Made by a program: the position numbers and the translations under genes. 64,000 bases of DNA from Prostheceraeus crozeri (taxonomy: Eukaryota; Platyhelminthes; Polycladida; Euryleptidae), in NCBI GenBank assembly GCA_907163375.1, contig CAJQUW010012959.1:62001-126000 (forward strand). The letters run 5' to 3'. This document shows, piece by piece, positions 22,336 to 33,830 of this stretch (the first letter of the stretch is position 1; every line of letters begins with the position of its first letter). The notes below the pieces were generated by a model. The model searched no databases, was not told the DNA's origin, and worked only from the letters and a program-made list of their open reading frames with translations.

Positions 22336-22461
22336 GAGAGCTGAAGACGAAACGCATTAGCTGAGCATCCTTCTTCCATGTGGCCGAGTTTTATTCTGAC
22401 CACTCTCAATGCTATGCAATGAGTATTCGAAACAATACAAAATGTACTGAATTTCATGGTC

Positions 22462-22514
22462 TTAAGTTTGAACCCTAGACGCACAGCGAACGCATTACCA
22501 CAAGGTGACAGCAC
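22462..22514 (-). mobile_element. tRNA-like SINE head fragment
   Basis: On the minus strand a box A-like CTTGTGGTAATGCGTTCGC and a box B-like GGGTTCAAAC are spaced as in a tRNA-headed SINE. Only the head is visible. Confidence 0.45.
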
Positions 22515-22519
22515 CGTTA

Positions 22520-24296
22520 GTAGATTTTTTTGAGGCGGCACATTGAAAAGTTTCTCATATTTAATATGGCAGCGCGTGTCCGCGGAGTGACATTGTTTTC
22601 AATGTACAAATCCGTTCTAGTCCTTTGATATTATACCGTCGAATTTCTGTAATACAACCATTGATCTATGTCGTGATTTTTCGTTGGGGTTTTCCTTCAT
22701 GCCTCAACTACTAATATATTTAATAAAACTGAAAATATTAGGCAACCACTTATAAAACTACAATAAAGTAACCATGAATACTTTGCAATCTATTTGGAAC
22801 ACCTACTGAATTTTCATTTGGAATATTGCCATCAGATATAACTCTGTCAACAATTTTTGCGTAGAGCATTCATTAATTTCATTTTCATCAAAAACAGACA
22901 ATGCAAGTCTACGTCCTGACTGAAAAGTTATGATTTTTCATTTGTATACTTCTACTCAATATTTCATTCATTTCATGTGACAAATTGGAAAATAAATTAA
23001 GAAATTACGTTAAAAATGCTGTTCTGGAATGTTTCGTTTACAACATGTAGAACGTTTATACGTAGTTTAAAGCAGAGATGTGAAACGAAAACTCACACTC
23101 CTCATTTATTTTATACGCTGTGTTGTTGCATTCAATATTATCAGAAGATTGAAGCAAACTTGTTTGTGTGCCGGCATTTGTTTATTTTGTTGGTTGCCGC
23201 ACAGATTACATTTAGGCAGGACTCATAAATTTCACTAAATTATTTATGTGACGCTATATATCAGGTATATGGAACAATGCAGGAGACAATTTTTATCGAG
23301 GAGAACAAGATGCGCAAAATCCAAGAAAACTAATGAAAAAATCCGTAACAATTCTATCGAGGGAGAAATAGCTAACAAGTAATCTTCGTTGGAACCTGTA
23401 TTTACATAGGAGGTGTTTATTGAGTCATAACGGAAATGATCCACTTTGTTTCCACGTTAAAGCCCGGCCACCAGAATGAGGCCGAAAATGAGACCTTTAA
23501 ATAATGATGTACACTCAATGACTACTGCCTATACGTGTTTTGGTCGAGTTCTGCCCGGGAACAAAGACACTATATAGATTCAATTGGAGTCAGAAAAGTT
23601 TTCTGTAAAATAAGATTTTCTATGTTTTCTCTGATTAAGTGAATAGCACTAAGTCTAGAGTCATAATTTTTGGCATGGGATGTCCTTGTAAGTCATTTCC
23701 CATCATGTGTATGTGTTCTTATCATACTTCTGATCGGTGATGTATGCGAGAGTGTGGATGAAACTTAATGATTGTGTTTGCCAACATTAGGATATTTGAT
23801 AAATCTGAGTGTGTTTAGGTTCCCACACATGAGCACATACATAAGTTTATGACTTGAAGACATTTTGTACCAAATTTATGGCTTCAGATTTAGTACTTTT
23901 CATTTTATTGGAGTAAACTTAAAAAATCCAAATTTTCACGGGAAGCTTCGACCTTCTTCTCTTTGGATTTGCATGTGACTTTCTTCGATCCTGTCTGATA
24001 AGAAGAGAAGCAGAGTAGAACTCTGCCGGGTGTGCATTATTGCGTGAAAGTCTCATTTTCGGTGTCATTCAGTGCATAAGCTAGTTCTGGTTGCCGGACT
24101 ATTCGAGGGCTAGATCACCTTGTGCGACCTTTATTTACTACGCAAACTACAGGAAACATGGATGCGCCCAATAAGAAGTATCTCTGCGGCCTCTGTTCGA
24201 AAAATGAAGTAAAAAAAACTGAACGACTTGAAACTGTCTAGCTCAACCTGGTGTCCTAATCTTCCTTCAGTGGAGAATCTGTGTTCATGGACTCAC
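22520..24296. other. Non-coding stretch
   Basis: No firm gene. At 24158 a plus-strand ATG opens MDAPNKKYLCGLCSKNE, with a CxxC pair, followed by GTAAAA and soon a stop. It could be a first exon but has no partner, and it opposes a firm minus-strand exon 140 bases away. The rest is AT-rich and unremarkable. Confidence 0.35.
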
Positions 24297-24372
24297 CATC
24301 TTCGGAGTAGTTGTGTACTTTCCTTTCACATCAAACCGACTTTGGCGCAATTCTTCATTCAGGAACAATTCC
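24297..24372 (-). CDS. Exon of minus-strand host gene
   Basis: The acceptor CTATTCCAACAG and the donor GTGAGTCC bracket 76 bases on the minus strand. One base completes a Leu codon with the preceding exon (24435-24561), then 25 codons read ELFLNEELRQSRFDVKGKY and on to TTTPKM, ending in phase 0. The donor is close to consensus. The next exon, 18093-18184, starts in phase 0, so the chain is consistent across a 6-kb intron. Confidence 0.8.
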
Positions 24373-24434
24373 CTGTTGGAATAGAATTTGAAAAAAATAA
24401 TAGACATGTTAGATCATAAATTCGTATAACTTAC

Positions 24435-24561
24435 AATTTCTGTTGAACTAAATCTGCAACAACCGATGCTCCATCTCGTTTACCCCTCCGCTTTCTGAAA
24501 AATGCATATGTCAAGGGTGACTCACCCAGCGGCTTATGTGGACAACTTGACCGCCGGCATT
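24435..24561 (-). CDS. Exon of minus-strand host gene, basic segment
   Basis: On the minus strand a TTTTTATGCAG acceptor is followed by 127 open bases and the donor GTAAGTTAT. Two bases, then 41 codons, then two bases: CRRSSCPHKPLGESPLTYAF, FRKRRGKRDGASVVADLVQQ and a final Lys. It joins in phase to 24297-24372. The internal bases GTGAGTCAC and TTTTTCAG look like a donor and an acceptor, so part of the exon could be skipped or retained as an alternative intron. Confidence 0.7.
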
Positions 24562-24621
24562 CTGCATAAAAATGTAAAGAAATATTGTAGACCTTCATGT
24601 GTCACTTTTATGTCTACTCAC

Positions 24622-24696
24622 GAGATCTGATCCAGGTTTTGCACATGTTTTCTTCTTGGATACTTCATGATCAATTGAATCTGACTGCATGAATTT
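24622..24696 (-). CDS. Probable exon, phase unmatched
   Basis: Bounded by TTTCATGTTTAG and GTGAGTAG on the minus strand, 75 bases, open in phase 0 as KFMQSDSIDHEVSKKKTCAK plus PGSDL. The Ser/Lys/Asp-rich style suits the gene's N-terminal part, and the position fits. However, it ends in phase 0, whereas the next exon (24435-24561) needs one base carried in. It may belong to an alternative transcript, or one base of the sequence may differ. Confidence 0.45.
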
Positions 24697-24770
24697 CTAA
24701 ACATGAAACCGTGATTTTATGGTCTTGCCAACTGGTGAAATTCGATGTGAAATACTCCCCTTCACAATTA

Positions 24771-24903
24771 CAATCAATTAGTACTTCCAAAAGACCAATC
24801 TTGGGACAAATTTTTATAATAGTTGCGACCTTAATTTTATAAGCTCGAAACTATTATGAAAATTCGTCCCGAGATTGGTCTTTTGGAAGTACTAATTGAT
24901 TGC
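24771..24903. repeat. Palindromic foldback element
   Basis: Arms of about 54 bases (24771-24824 and 24850-24903), carrying CTTCCAAAAGACCAATCTTG and its complement, are near-perfect inverted copies around a 25-base loop. The direct repeat GGTGAAATTCG stands at 24734-24744 and 24907-24917, touching the right arm but 27 bases from the left one. Confidence 0.75.
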
Positions 24904-24919
24904 AATGGTGAAATTCGTT

Positions 24920-27040
24920 TTACATCCTTAGAATTTTAATGTATCAGTGAATGTGATGCTTCTCTGTGGCAACAAACTCGCACATCACTCACACTAAATC
25001 CCCGTGCGTCGATCTATTAGGTAAATAAACACGCGTTCACTTATATGCCGCGTACATTTTTTCATCGCGCGCTGATTGAGCGAGTCTGTGTATGTCTTGA
25101 GGAGAACCGACCGGCAGTTATCTACATTATTTTCATTTGCTATGTTAATGACGCACACAATGACAGCGAATGAGTTGGATCATAGAACTGCATAACAATT
25201 AAATCTCTAGAACGGAAATGCAGCTCCGAGCAATATACAATAACGGAACAAAAATCACACGCATTTTCACTTAGATACACTTGTCACCCACTGCATGACT
25301 GGGCTAGAATCAGTCACATGCGCAAATCTAAGCTTTTCATTGGTTACTTAGACCCCAACTTAATTCCCCCGGCTGTGCCGCGACCTTGAGTCAATTTCCA
25401 TCCTTTTCGACTTCAGATAAACAATACATTTCTATAAATTGGATAGCAATCTCTACTTTATGGCAATACCGTGCATCGGCCACCAAATGTGAATGCGTGA
25501 CAGATAAGTCTTCGGCATAACTAATGATAAGCGCTACAGGATTCTGTAATTAGCAGCTAAGCTGTTTTACGAAATCGACTTCGATCAATAAGAAAAATGA
25601 CTCGTCGGCAATGCAATGCTGATGGATGCTTCTCAGCCAAGCCGGTGATGCGGTCAGCGTTAAAATGACCTGCTTTAAATCATGTTTTTTTGAAAAATGT
25701 CAAAATAACATTCGATGTAAGATTTACTGATACAAAGTAATATGTAAATATTAGCTTTAATTTCATATTACCAGCTTTCATGTTTGGTACTTAAATGGAT
25801 TTAATTGTCGCCAATTGCTCATTATGCAGTAATACACCGGATCTAATTTATACAATAGCGCAATACACGATTGCCTTATATTTGTTCATATTCAGACATT
25901 TTCTTATAGCAGTGGTTACAAACATGTTGCCGACTAAATTCGGTCAAATAGTGACCAAGAAATCAGAGGAAATACGTGTTAAATAGTGATTGGTGACTCA
26001 GCAATGACAATCTGACCACTTTTAATTCTTGGTTTTGTGCAATATAGTATTGAAATTATAATAAACTCATTATAAATAAGATAATGTTTTATAGTAACAT
26101 TTGTCACAGTGAACATTTTCTAATACAATACTCGTAGAAATAACAGGCTTAAATAATCAATTTCGCTTTCACATGTTATATCGTATACACTACAGTAACA
26201 AGCGATGTTACACATCAAAACAACCTTGAAGGTTGTCGTTGCATTATATAGATTGCTCAATTGAAAAGAAACAATGGAAAATACTGGAATAAAATAAACA
26301 AAAAAGCAAAAATATTTTAAAAGAGACAAAATTTTGACTCTTTTGCTTAAAAACACGTCAAAGGTGCGATAAAGTTCACAGGCTATGTCTCATGGTCACA
26401 GTCTGCTTCCACTTCGGAATAACGCCTCTCATTCTTGCACGTAGATAGAACATACAGCACTGTATGCTAACATACATGCAGTACTGTTATGCAGCTGTAG
26501 TGCACTGTCAAGTTATGAAACTGCACTGTTATTTAACAGTGACGATTGAGGAAGTTTTAAAACACTGACATTAACTAACTAACTTAACCCGCTGACAATT
26601 ACTCTCTTATGTAGCCTACACTACATACGACGTATGCATACTTACATGTACAGAGTATTCATAAACTTAATGACTTGAATTAATTGATAGGTGATTTTGC
26701 TGATTACATGAGTGATGGAAGAAACGGCAGATAACTACAAACATGTTCGATAAAATATGGTTGATAAATACCAAAAGAATCAAAATTGGGAAATGAAAAT
26801 ATACACAGTAATATATTATGCTCCATATATGCACCAATATATTATATTGGGGCCACGTATTTATAGTTTCTCTAACCTTGAGTATAACTGCTGTTTTTCT
26901 GTTCCCAATTCCATCCAATTACGCATTGTTGAACAAATAAGCTGTTACTATTGTAAGGATGTCAACAGTGTCACATGACTCACCAACTCCAACTAATATT
27001 ATTTATAGCTGATGAAATACTGTGACGCAGTAGTAAATGT
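24920..27040. other. Non-coding stretch
   Basis: No supported exon or element. Contains a small ACTGTTATTTAACAGT palindrome near 26525. At least one exon of the minus-strand gene may be missing here, because the phase of 27956-28024 does not match 24622-24696. Confidence 0.35.
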
Positions 27041-27485
27041 ATGTTTCATGGAAAGGAAATCATCATTACAAAAACACATGGACAGAGATACAGAACGCTG
27101 TGTCATCATTACTCAGAAAGTCGATAAAGAAGTCAAAAAATCGGAGAGCAAAATTACATTTTGTTCAAAATGCTGATGCTTGTTGGCAAAAAGGAAGATT
27201 TTCTTGTCAGAGTGCGTGTAAGAGGTGTTTCATATTGACATGAACGTGGAGGCATTTTCAGTGCAATGTCGTTGAGTGATTTCTTGTGGAAAAGCTCTAC
27301 CGCTGAAGCGTGGCGATGTTCATGCACCGAACAAATAAATTAAAATCAAAAATGGAGCGACATATGATTCGTTGGGCATTACGGTGAACTTTTTTCAAGT
27401 TTTCAGAATTATAGTTTGCGCCGACAACTATACGTAGTTGCGTAGACAGCACAATCAAACTCCAAGATTCTGCGGACGATAGCAT
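27040..27485 (-). pseudogene. Decayed LINE reverse transcriptase C-terminus
   Basis: Minus-strand frames show ENLKKVHRNAQRIICR, matching the 'L..LQ.R.ARII' block after the palm of CR1/L2-like reverse transcriptases, followed in other frames by QYETPLTRTLTRKSSFLPTS, like the usual C-terminal tail. Several breaks. Confidence 0.45.
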
Positions 27486-27955
27486 TGCATGTAGAAAAGT
27501 AAGTCATATTTGTCAATGAATCTCTTCAAGTATGAGTGTGCGTGAGTTTGTGCATGAAGAAAAGGAAAGGGTACAATGCAGAGACCTGTGGAACATCTGA
27601 AAAGGCGACAACAAGGGAACTGACTTCGTGGTCTACAATCGTTCTTTACCTCCTATTCTTAAGAAGTTACAACACGTACACCATGACGTGGCCACCGATT
27701 ACATCTAAAAGTTTTCTGCGGTCAAAATACATAGCTTTCAATGGATTTTAACTTGCATTTCACCGGCATCCCACCTTGCTTTGCTACCACAAGTCGCCCC
27801 TGGTATGTGCGCAAAAAATAGTTTCAGAAGACAGGAGACGTCTAACCCTGTGTACTATCATTTACAAAATTCTTTTAGTGGCTGGCTAAAATCACAGGAA
27901 TCAGTTTCTGTTAAAAATTTTGATTTTAAAAACGGATTCGGGATATGTTTCTTAC

Positions 27956-28024
27956 TTTGACTTTCCAGATGTCTCTGAGGGGGCTTTTTCATCCTTGCTT
28001 GACGTGTGAGATGACTTCCTACTG
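27956..28024 (-). CDS. Exon of minus-strand host gene with tandem (NAGNAG) acceptor
   Basis: A TTTCTCCTTGCAGCAG acceptor region precedes 69 bases and the donor GTAAGAAAC. One base completes a Ser codon from the exon at 33768-33830; then 22 codons read SRKSSHTSSKDEKAPSETSG and KS, with two bases over. The two adjacent CAGs would include or drop one Ser. The composition is that of a disordered, phosphorylatable linker. Same phase as the three exons before it. Confidence 0.8.
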
Positions 28025-28440
28025 CTGCAAGGAGAAAGACAGAAAAATAGCGAAAGTGGAGAAATTCTTCGACTCTGTGCTGTACTACTTGGTGTGCTCT
28101 CTTATTGCAGTTAACATGCATTCCCGTTAAGGAAGATAAATTTGACAGCATAATGGTATATCATCGCGCATAAATTATCACAAATCGATCACAAAGCTAT
28201 ATTCACTAAAAGTTTTTACAGACGAAAGAATTACATGACATTTACAGCAATAGTTTGCCGAAGTACGGCTACAAATCTAATGGAATTTTTCTTTGTAAAA
28301 AAACACACTCTCTTGATTCATTTGCATGGCACTATTGCCTTACAACAATGACGAGACCACTGAAAGTTCAGTTTGTGCATGAAATCAAAACATGTTGAAC
28401 GAAAGGGCTAGATCTTCCACAAATTTTGAATTGCTGTTTA

Positions 28441-28517
28441 AGATAATGAAAACGTCATGACAGCCGATGATTATCAGCAACATTGACATCGGTTGTCATG
28501 ACGTTTTCACTATCTTT
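28441..28517. repeat. Hairpin, about 31-bp arms
   Basis: AATGAAAACGTCATGACAGC and its complement face each other around a 17-base loop. It stands directly before a LINE fragment and may be a foldback remnant. Confidence 0.55.
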
Positions 28518-28534
28518 AACTACTTTCACACTAC

Positions 28535-29270
28535 CACTTTATGTAAATTAAAAACAGACAAGGTAACGGGAATCGATGGTATCCATCCCTTTTTATTAGG
28601 AGATTCAGTTTCTGAAAGTTGCTGTCCTTTGTCATACATTTTCAATGTCTTTTAAAATTGGCTCTGTTTCAAGTGCGTGGAAAGTTGCATGTGTAAGTCC
28701 GGTTACAAGGCTACTCCTGACAAAAAGGATATGTTGCGTCCGATTCTTCTTCTCTCCAACATTAGCAAGATGTGAAGATTATTATATTGCAAAGTTATCG
28801 CACATCTATTCTCAACTGCTATGATTTAAATCAATTTGCTTACAGACCTCGTCGTCGACCACCTGTGCTCTAGTCCCATCTTCTAGATGTATTAAAGTAT
28901 TTCTGTCGAAAGACGAACTTCATGATGTGTACATCCATTTGATCCGTTCCGTCCTAGAATACGCGTGCTGCGCCTTTATTGGCATCAACAAATCGTTATC
29001 ACTCAGGCTAAAGAGAGTCGATAATCGTGCACACCTACTGATTTATAATCTCTTTTATGGCAGTGATGATATCCGTGGTTTCTGATATGGCAGAAGCTCT
29101 CTCTCTTTGGCCGAAGGCATCATATCAGCTCACGGCTCTTCTGCCGAATAAAGCGCCTTCAAAGTCACAGCCTTCACAACCGTACTCCAAGGATGTCGAG
29201 AAATGGGAATTGATTTCTCTGGAGTCTATCGCAAACTGACCTGAGATCCAAGTTCTTCCCTTATATGACC
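28535..29270 (+). pseudogene. LINE reverse transcriptase fragment with internal deletion
   Basis: The plus strand reads TDKVTGIDGIHPFLL, then SSAWKVACVSPVYK-like and LRPILLLSNISKM-like words, the fingers and palm start of CR1/L2-type reverse transcriptase. It then jumps to LIRSVLEYACCAFIGI and LKRVDNRAHLLIY, which belong after the palm. The catalytic FADD/YADD block is missing between them, and frames change repeatedly. Confidence 0.65.
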
Positions 29271-29410
29271 CAATACATCAATCGAATAGGTTGTACTGAG
29301 TCTATCAGCAGTCACCATGATGACGTACATGTGCCAGTCTATTTTTATCTTTCAAGGTTTTGACACTTCAATTACTTTGCATTTATCTACAGTTTGCTTC
29401 CAATCCTCAT

Positions 29411-29660
29411 CAGGGCTGGAATCGGTTGACTGGTTCATATTTCGGTTAACCGGTTACACTTTCTCTTAACCGGTTAAAGTCGGTCACGACGTTTGATTAT
29501 ATTTATCTTATATAATGAGCTATTGTCGATAATTGTGAATGAAAATTGTCGATAAACCTTGACAACTAAATAAATACCGGGATTCCTCCTTTAACCGATT
29601 AACCGGATAAATACATAATCGGTTAAACGGTTACAAAAAAATTAGCCGGTCCCAGCCCTG
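29411..29660. mobile_element. hAT-type MITE, 8-bp target duplication
   Basis: The ends CAGGGCTGGAATCGG and CCGGTCCCAGCCCTG are inverted repeats of the hAT kind. ATCCTCAT lies directly on both sides (29403-29410 and 29661-29668), a perfect 8-bp duplication. The 250-base interior carries repeated AACCGGTTAA words near both ends and no coding frame. Confidence 0.9.
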
Positions 29661-29699
29661 ATCCTCATGATACTATCTTGCACCTGCTTTGTGAACAAG

Positions 29700-30770
29700 A
29701 GCGGTTATTCAATTCCTGACCGCAGAAGGATGCATGCCAGCAGAGATCCATCGCAGAATGGCATCAGTATACAGAGATCGAGCTGTTTCAAAGACCACAG
29801 TGACAGAATGGTCAAGGAAGTTTCGAGAGGGGCGAACTGAAACATCTGGTTTGCCTCGTCCTGGACAGGCGCACAAAGTGGTAACTGAAAGTCTGACTGA
29901 GACCATCGATACCGCAGTCACAGCCGATCGTCGACGAAGCATTCGAGATCTGGCAGATGACTTCAATGTCTCAATTGGCTTCATGCATACCATCGTGAAG
30001 GAAAAGTTGCAGTATCACAAAGTTTGCTCTCAATGGGTGCCTCGAATGCTTACTGGATGCCACAAACCACACTGAAAGACGAGAAGAACACTCAGTTTGG
30101 AACACCTGACTCGCTTCAATACCGAGAATGAGCAGTTCTTGGGTCGCATTGTGGCTGGAGACGAGACGTGGTGCCATCATTTCGAGCCGGAAGGAAAGCA
30201 GAGCAGCATGCAGTGGAAGCATCCAAGTTCACCCAAGCCGAAGAAGTTCCGAGTGCAACAATCTGCAGGGAAGGTGATGCTCACGGTGTTCTTCAATATT
30301 CAGGGCCCGCTGCTCCTCGAGTTTCTTGAACCCAACGAAACAATCAATTCGCAGCGGTATATCCAGACTTTGGACAAGCTTCACGAAGCGATAAAGAGCA
30401 AGCGACCCGGTATGTTGTCTTCAGGTGTCATTCTTCTTCACGACAACGCAAGACTTCTTCAGACACGCCTTCTTCGAAGGCAACATCTGACGCATTGACA
30501 AGGAAGCGTTGGGAAGTTTTGGAACACCCTGCATACAGCCCTGACCTGTCACCTTGTGATTTTCACATTTCTGGTCCCCTGAAGAAGTTTCTCAAGGGAC
30601 AACGATTCCGATCAGACAAAGAAGTGAAGACAGCTGTTTCAAAGGACAGCCGAAGTCCTTCTTTGCCGACGGAATTCAACGCCTACCCAAGCAATGGGAC
30701 AAGTGCCGGGAAGTCAACGGAGACTTTTTTGATTGTTGCTTCTGTTTTTATGTTCATAATACACAGTTGC
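29700..30770 (+). pseudogene. mariner-family transposase, frameshifted
   Basis: The N-terminal helix-turn-helix is recognisable (RAVIQFLTAEGCMPAEIHRR, then VSKTTVTEWSRKFREGRT), followed by the second DNA-binding part (RRSIRDLADDFNVSIGF). The catalytic triad is present: GDETWCHHFEP, VILLHDNAR and YSPDLSPCDFH, about 34 residues separating the last two Asp as in classical DD34D mariners. The C-terminal tail with WDKCREVNGDFF also remains. Stops or frame changes after CHKPH (30075), near 30498 and near 30650 break it. No flanking inverted repeats were recognised. Confidence 0.85.
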
Positions 30771-30779
30771 TACTAATTG

Positions 30780-31768
30780 ATTGTGCTTTTACTTTGTCTG
30801 CTTAATATTCTACAAATACAGTACAGCGAACGGGTTTCATTTGAACACGCCTAATAGAACATGTCACATTAATGTGCACGTATGTATGATTAAAACATTT
30901 TGCCGATTTCGTAATGTACAGTTGTTCAGTACATAATGGCATCTTCGCAATTGCGTAGATTGTCTTGCAGCTGGAGTTCCAAGCATTTTGACCCATGGGT
31001 AAACTGGATATGATGGGATTGACACATCATCTTAACAGTTTTACACTTATGTCATACAGTTAAACATTGCACAATGACCTATTTCATAACTTTCGTTAAA
31101 ATATTCTCATTTTATAGACAGACTGACCTACGGCATAATTTTCTGATTGATCACTTAAATCGTCTTCGTCCAGTTTTCATGTGAAGATTTTCAGAAAGCA
31201 TCCGTGAAAAAATTATACACCGGTTTACTGAAAGTCGTCGATGTCTAAGGAAATTCTGTAGGAGTTTGTTGGAATAGTCATTAGTTAATTTTTCATTTCC
31301 CTATAACAGCATTTTCTGTCAATATTTCGATTGCGATAATTCTATTCAATATCATAACTAAGCTTAATAAGCATCCAGTTTATAATTTTTGTCCATCCAG
31401 TAGCTTTATAAATCATTGTCCTGGTTGTAAATAGAGTAATCAAATATTGAATTGTGTCCTCAGCTGAAAATGCATTTTGCATTGTGTTTTCCAAAAGCAG
31501 CATCCACTAATAATTACAGGCGCACCTACGTGGCCGACATGTCAGTAGTGTGCTAAACGTAGTAGTATTTAATGAATAACCGTTGAAATTTCACTGAATA
31601 TGCAAATTGTGTTTCTCTATTTCTCCTGCTTGTCTAGAATGTGCTTTTACCCTTGAGAACGACTAACTTGTCAGGCATACAATTTGTCATAAACTTCGAG
31701 CTAAAATAAAATAATAATAATAATAATAATAGTGTCTATATTTTCAAGAAATGATAATCGTAATTACA
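30780..31768. other. Non-coding stretch with (AAT)n
   Basis: No gene or element recognised apart from an (AAT)n run at about 31707-31732, just before the foldback element; it may be the tail of a vanished LINE. Confidence 0.4.
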
Positions 31769-31770
31769 TA

Positions 31771-32389
31771 TTAGTCCGGGAGCTAGCGTGAAGTTGTGCA
31801 GGGAACGAGGTAGTACATAAAACTTTCACATAGCATAGTACACCTCTGCGTTGCGGATCATTGATAACAAAATCTATGTATTCAATGGTAAATTGTGACA
31901 TTTAAGGTGTTGACTCCATTTTTTCGAATTTTTGTTCATAAAAGTTACACAAATTGGTATTTTGTTGAACTGGTTATTATAGAAATCATCTACAGATCAT
32001 GATCTTTCAAATGAGTTATCATTCATTGACAGAGGATGGAGTAAAGTGTACAAACAGACACTTTTCGTTGGTGTAACTGTAAATTTTAACATAGAAATTT
32101 CAAGAAAATTGTTGATATACTTTAACGAAAAGTGTCTTTTTGTACACTTTACTTCATCCTCTGTCACTGAATGATAACTCATTTGAAAGATTTTTATGAG
32201 CAAAAATTCGAATGTCACAATTTTACCATTGGAAATACATAAGATTGTGTTACCCTCTCTATTTCTGAAAAGCAAATGATCTGATCCGGCAGACGCGAAG
32301 TTTTGCAGTAGGTTAGAGGTGTACTATGCTGTGAAAGTTTTATGTACTACCTCGTTCCCTGCACAACTTCACGCTAGCTCCCGGACTAA
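31771..32389. mobile_element. 619-bp foldback element, copy 1
   Basis: Almost the whole element is one long inverted repeat: the outer arm starts TTAGTCCGGGAGCTAGCGTG and ends with its complement, and TA flanks it (31769-31770, 32390-32391), suggesting a TA duplication. The central loop lies around 32068-32120. The arms differ by a deletion of some tens of bases in the left one (near 31853-31885). No coding frame; probably a non-autonomous DNA element. A half copy is at 59741. Confidence 0.85.
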
Positions 32390-32489
32390 TAAGCAATAAT
32401 GATTTAAATCAAAATTTGTTCACAGTTAAATCGATGACATGTGGCTAAAAGATAAAGTCAGATGATATGGTCAAATCACAACATTCAAA

Positions 32490-33521
32490 AGTTGCACAAT
32501 TAGTCTTATTATACAACGAAGGCACAAAAGCTTCAGAAGGTGCCTTTCGAAATGTCATAATTCACGAGGGTAGTGACATAATCGAAGAAGGATTGCCTTC
32601 GCTTTTTGTAGCGGCAGATTCGAACATCAAAATGTCTAGAATAACGGAGGCGCTTGGGAACATATCTGTGCAGCAAATGTCTGGTGCATAATGCCACCTT
32701 CTTAAAGAGCTTCTTGCTGATTTGTTCACGTCTTTCTGAAAGTGATGAGTATCTGTCAACTTCGATTTCCGGAAGATCGATCAGTTTAAAAGCACGCTTT
32801 TGAATTCTATCAAATTACATACTGAGTTTTTTGGCAATGACACAAAAACCGGGCAGGCATACTCCATCAGAGAGCGAATAAGCGCATTGTAAATCAATAG
32901 AAGATTGCGTTTGTCAGTGTATCGCTTCACTTTTCTTAATATATATAGTCGACGATGACAGCGAGTGGAAATATCTTTAATATGATCATGCCAGGTGAGG
33001 TTGTTGTTGATCGTAACACCCAATATTTTTGACTTTTTAGTCACAGGAATAGACACATTCATTTGAGGAACTACGATTTTTTTTAAACACAGCAATATGC
33101 TTGATTTGCCTTCGTTGAGGTTCAACTTGCTAGTTACACACCATTGTTGCACATTTTCAATTTCAGTACTAAGAGTACGTTCCACAGACGGAGGATTTTC
33201 ATCAATTTCATTTGCTAATGGCAAAACTAGAGTAATGTCGTCGGCATATACAATTTGTACAGTTTGAGGTTGCATGCATGTGAAGTCTGCTACAAAAACT
33301 GCAAATATTGCAGGACCCAAAACTGATCCCTGGGGGACTCCCCTCTTTACATCAACGCATCGGGGGAGAGAGCCTTCAACCTTAACGAAACATTTTCGGC
33401 CATTCAGATAGCTTATCAACCAATTGAGAAAACCTTTTGAGAAGCCAAGATCATTAAACTTTTGAACTATCAGAGAGTGCCTAATGGAATCAAAGGCCGA
33501 TGACATGTCGAATGATATCAT
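32490..33521 (-). pseudogene. LINE reverse transcriptase, 5'-truncated
   Basis: A 246-codon open frame (33521 to 32781) holds reverse transcriptase motifs in order: SFDMSSAFDSIRH (A), RGVPQGSVLGPAIF (B), IVYADDITLVL (C, intact Asp pair) and KSKILGVTINNNLTWHDHI. A frame change near 32800 follows, then QKRAFKLI and a C-terminal region to about 32490 (QISKKLFKKVAL, RHFDVRICRYKK). The 5' end is cut just before motif A, typical of LINE insertion. It belongs to the CR1/jockey group; the exact clade is uncertain. Confidence 0.85.
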
Positions 33522-33767
33522 ATTTTACCATAATCGTAATTTTACCTCTATCTATGGATTATGCTTTCATTTGGCTATACCATTTGACGTCCGCAAATCA
33601 ACTAAATTGTCAGCTAAAAGTGTTGAAGTTTGAATATTTTCATAGTTCAATAAGCAACATCTCTACATGCATATAGGAAATTTAACATAATGATCACGGA
33701 AACATTTCAATCAAATATACTGCTGATTTAAAAATTGATGCAGTAAGGACAGGAACAATAGACGTAC

Positions 33768-33830
33768 CTTGCACTCTTTCTGGAGCCGTGATCGTCTCCT
33801 TGTTGGTCGTTCTCCTCATCACCCATTAGC
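33768..33830 (-). CDS. Exon of minus-strand host gene, acidic segment
   Basis: Acceptor CAATTTCATTTTAG and donor GTACGTC on the minus strand enclose 63 bases: one base, 20 codons (LMGDEENDQQGDDHGSRKSA), two bases. The entering base makes Arg with the previous exon. The exon length is a multiple of three with matching phase at both ends, so it could be skipped without shifting the frame. Confidence 0.8.

Noticed and set aside
24158-24241. Plus-strand start exon MDAPNKKYLCGLCSKNE
   Set aside because: A CxxC pair and a GTAAAA follow, but there is no partner exon and it lies close to a firm minus-strand exon; too weak to annotate as a gene.
27420-27500. Plus-strand exon ending at a GTAAGT near 27497
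   Set aside because: The acceptor is poor, in-frame stops precede it, and the stretch overlaps a minus-strand LINE fragment.
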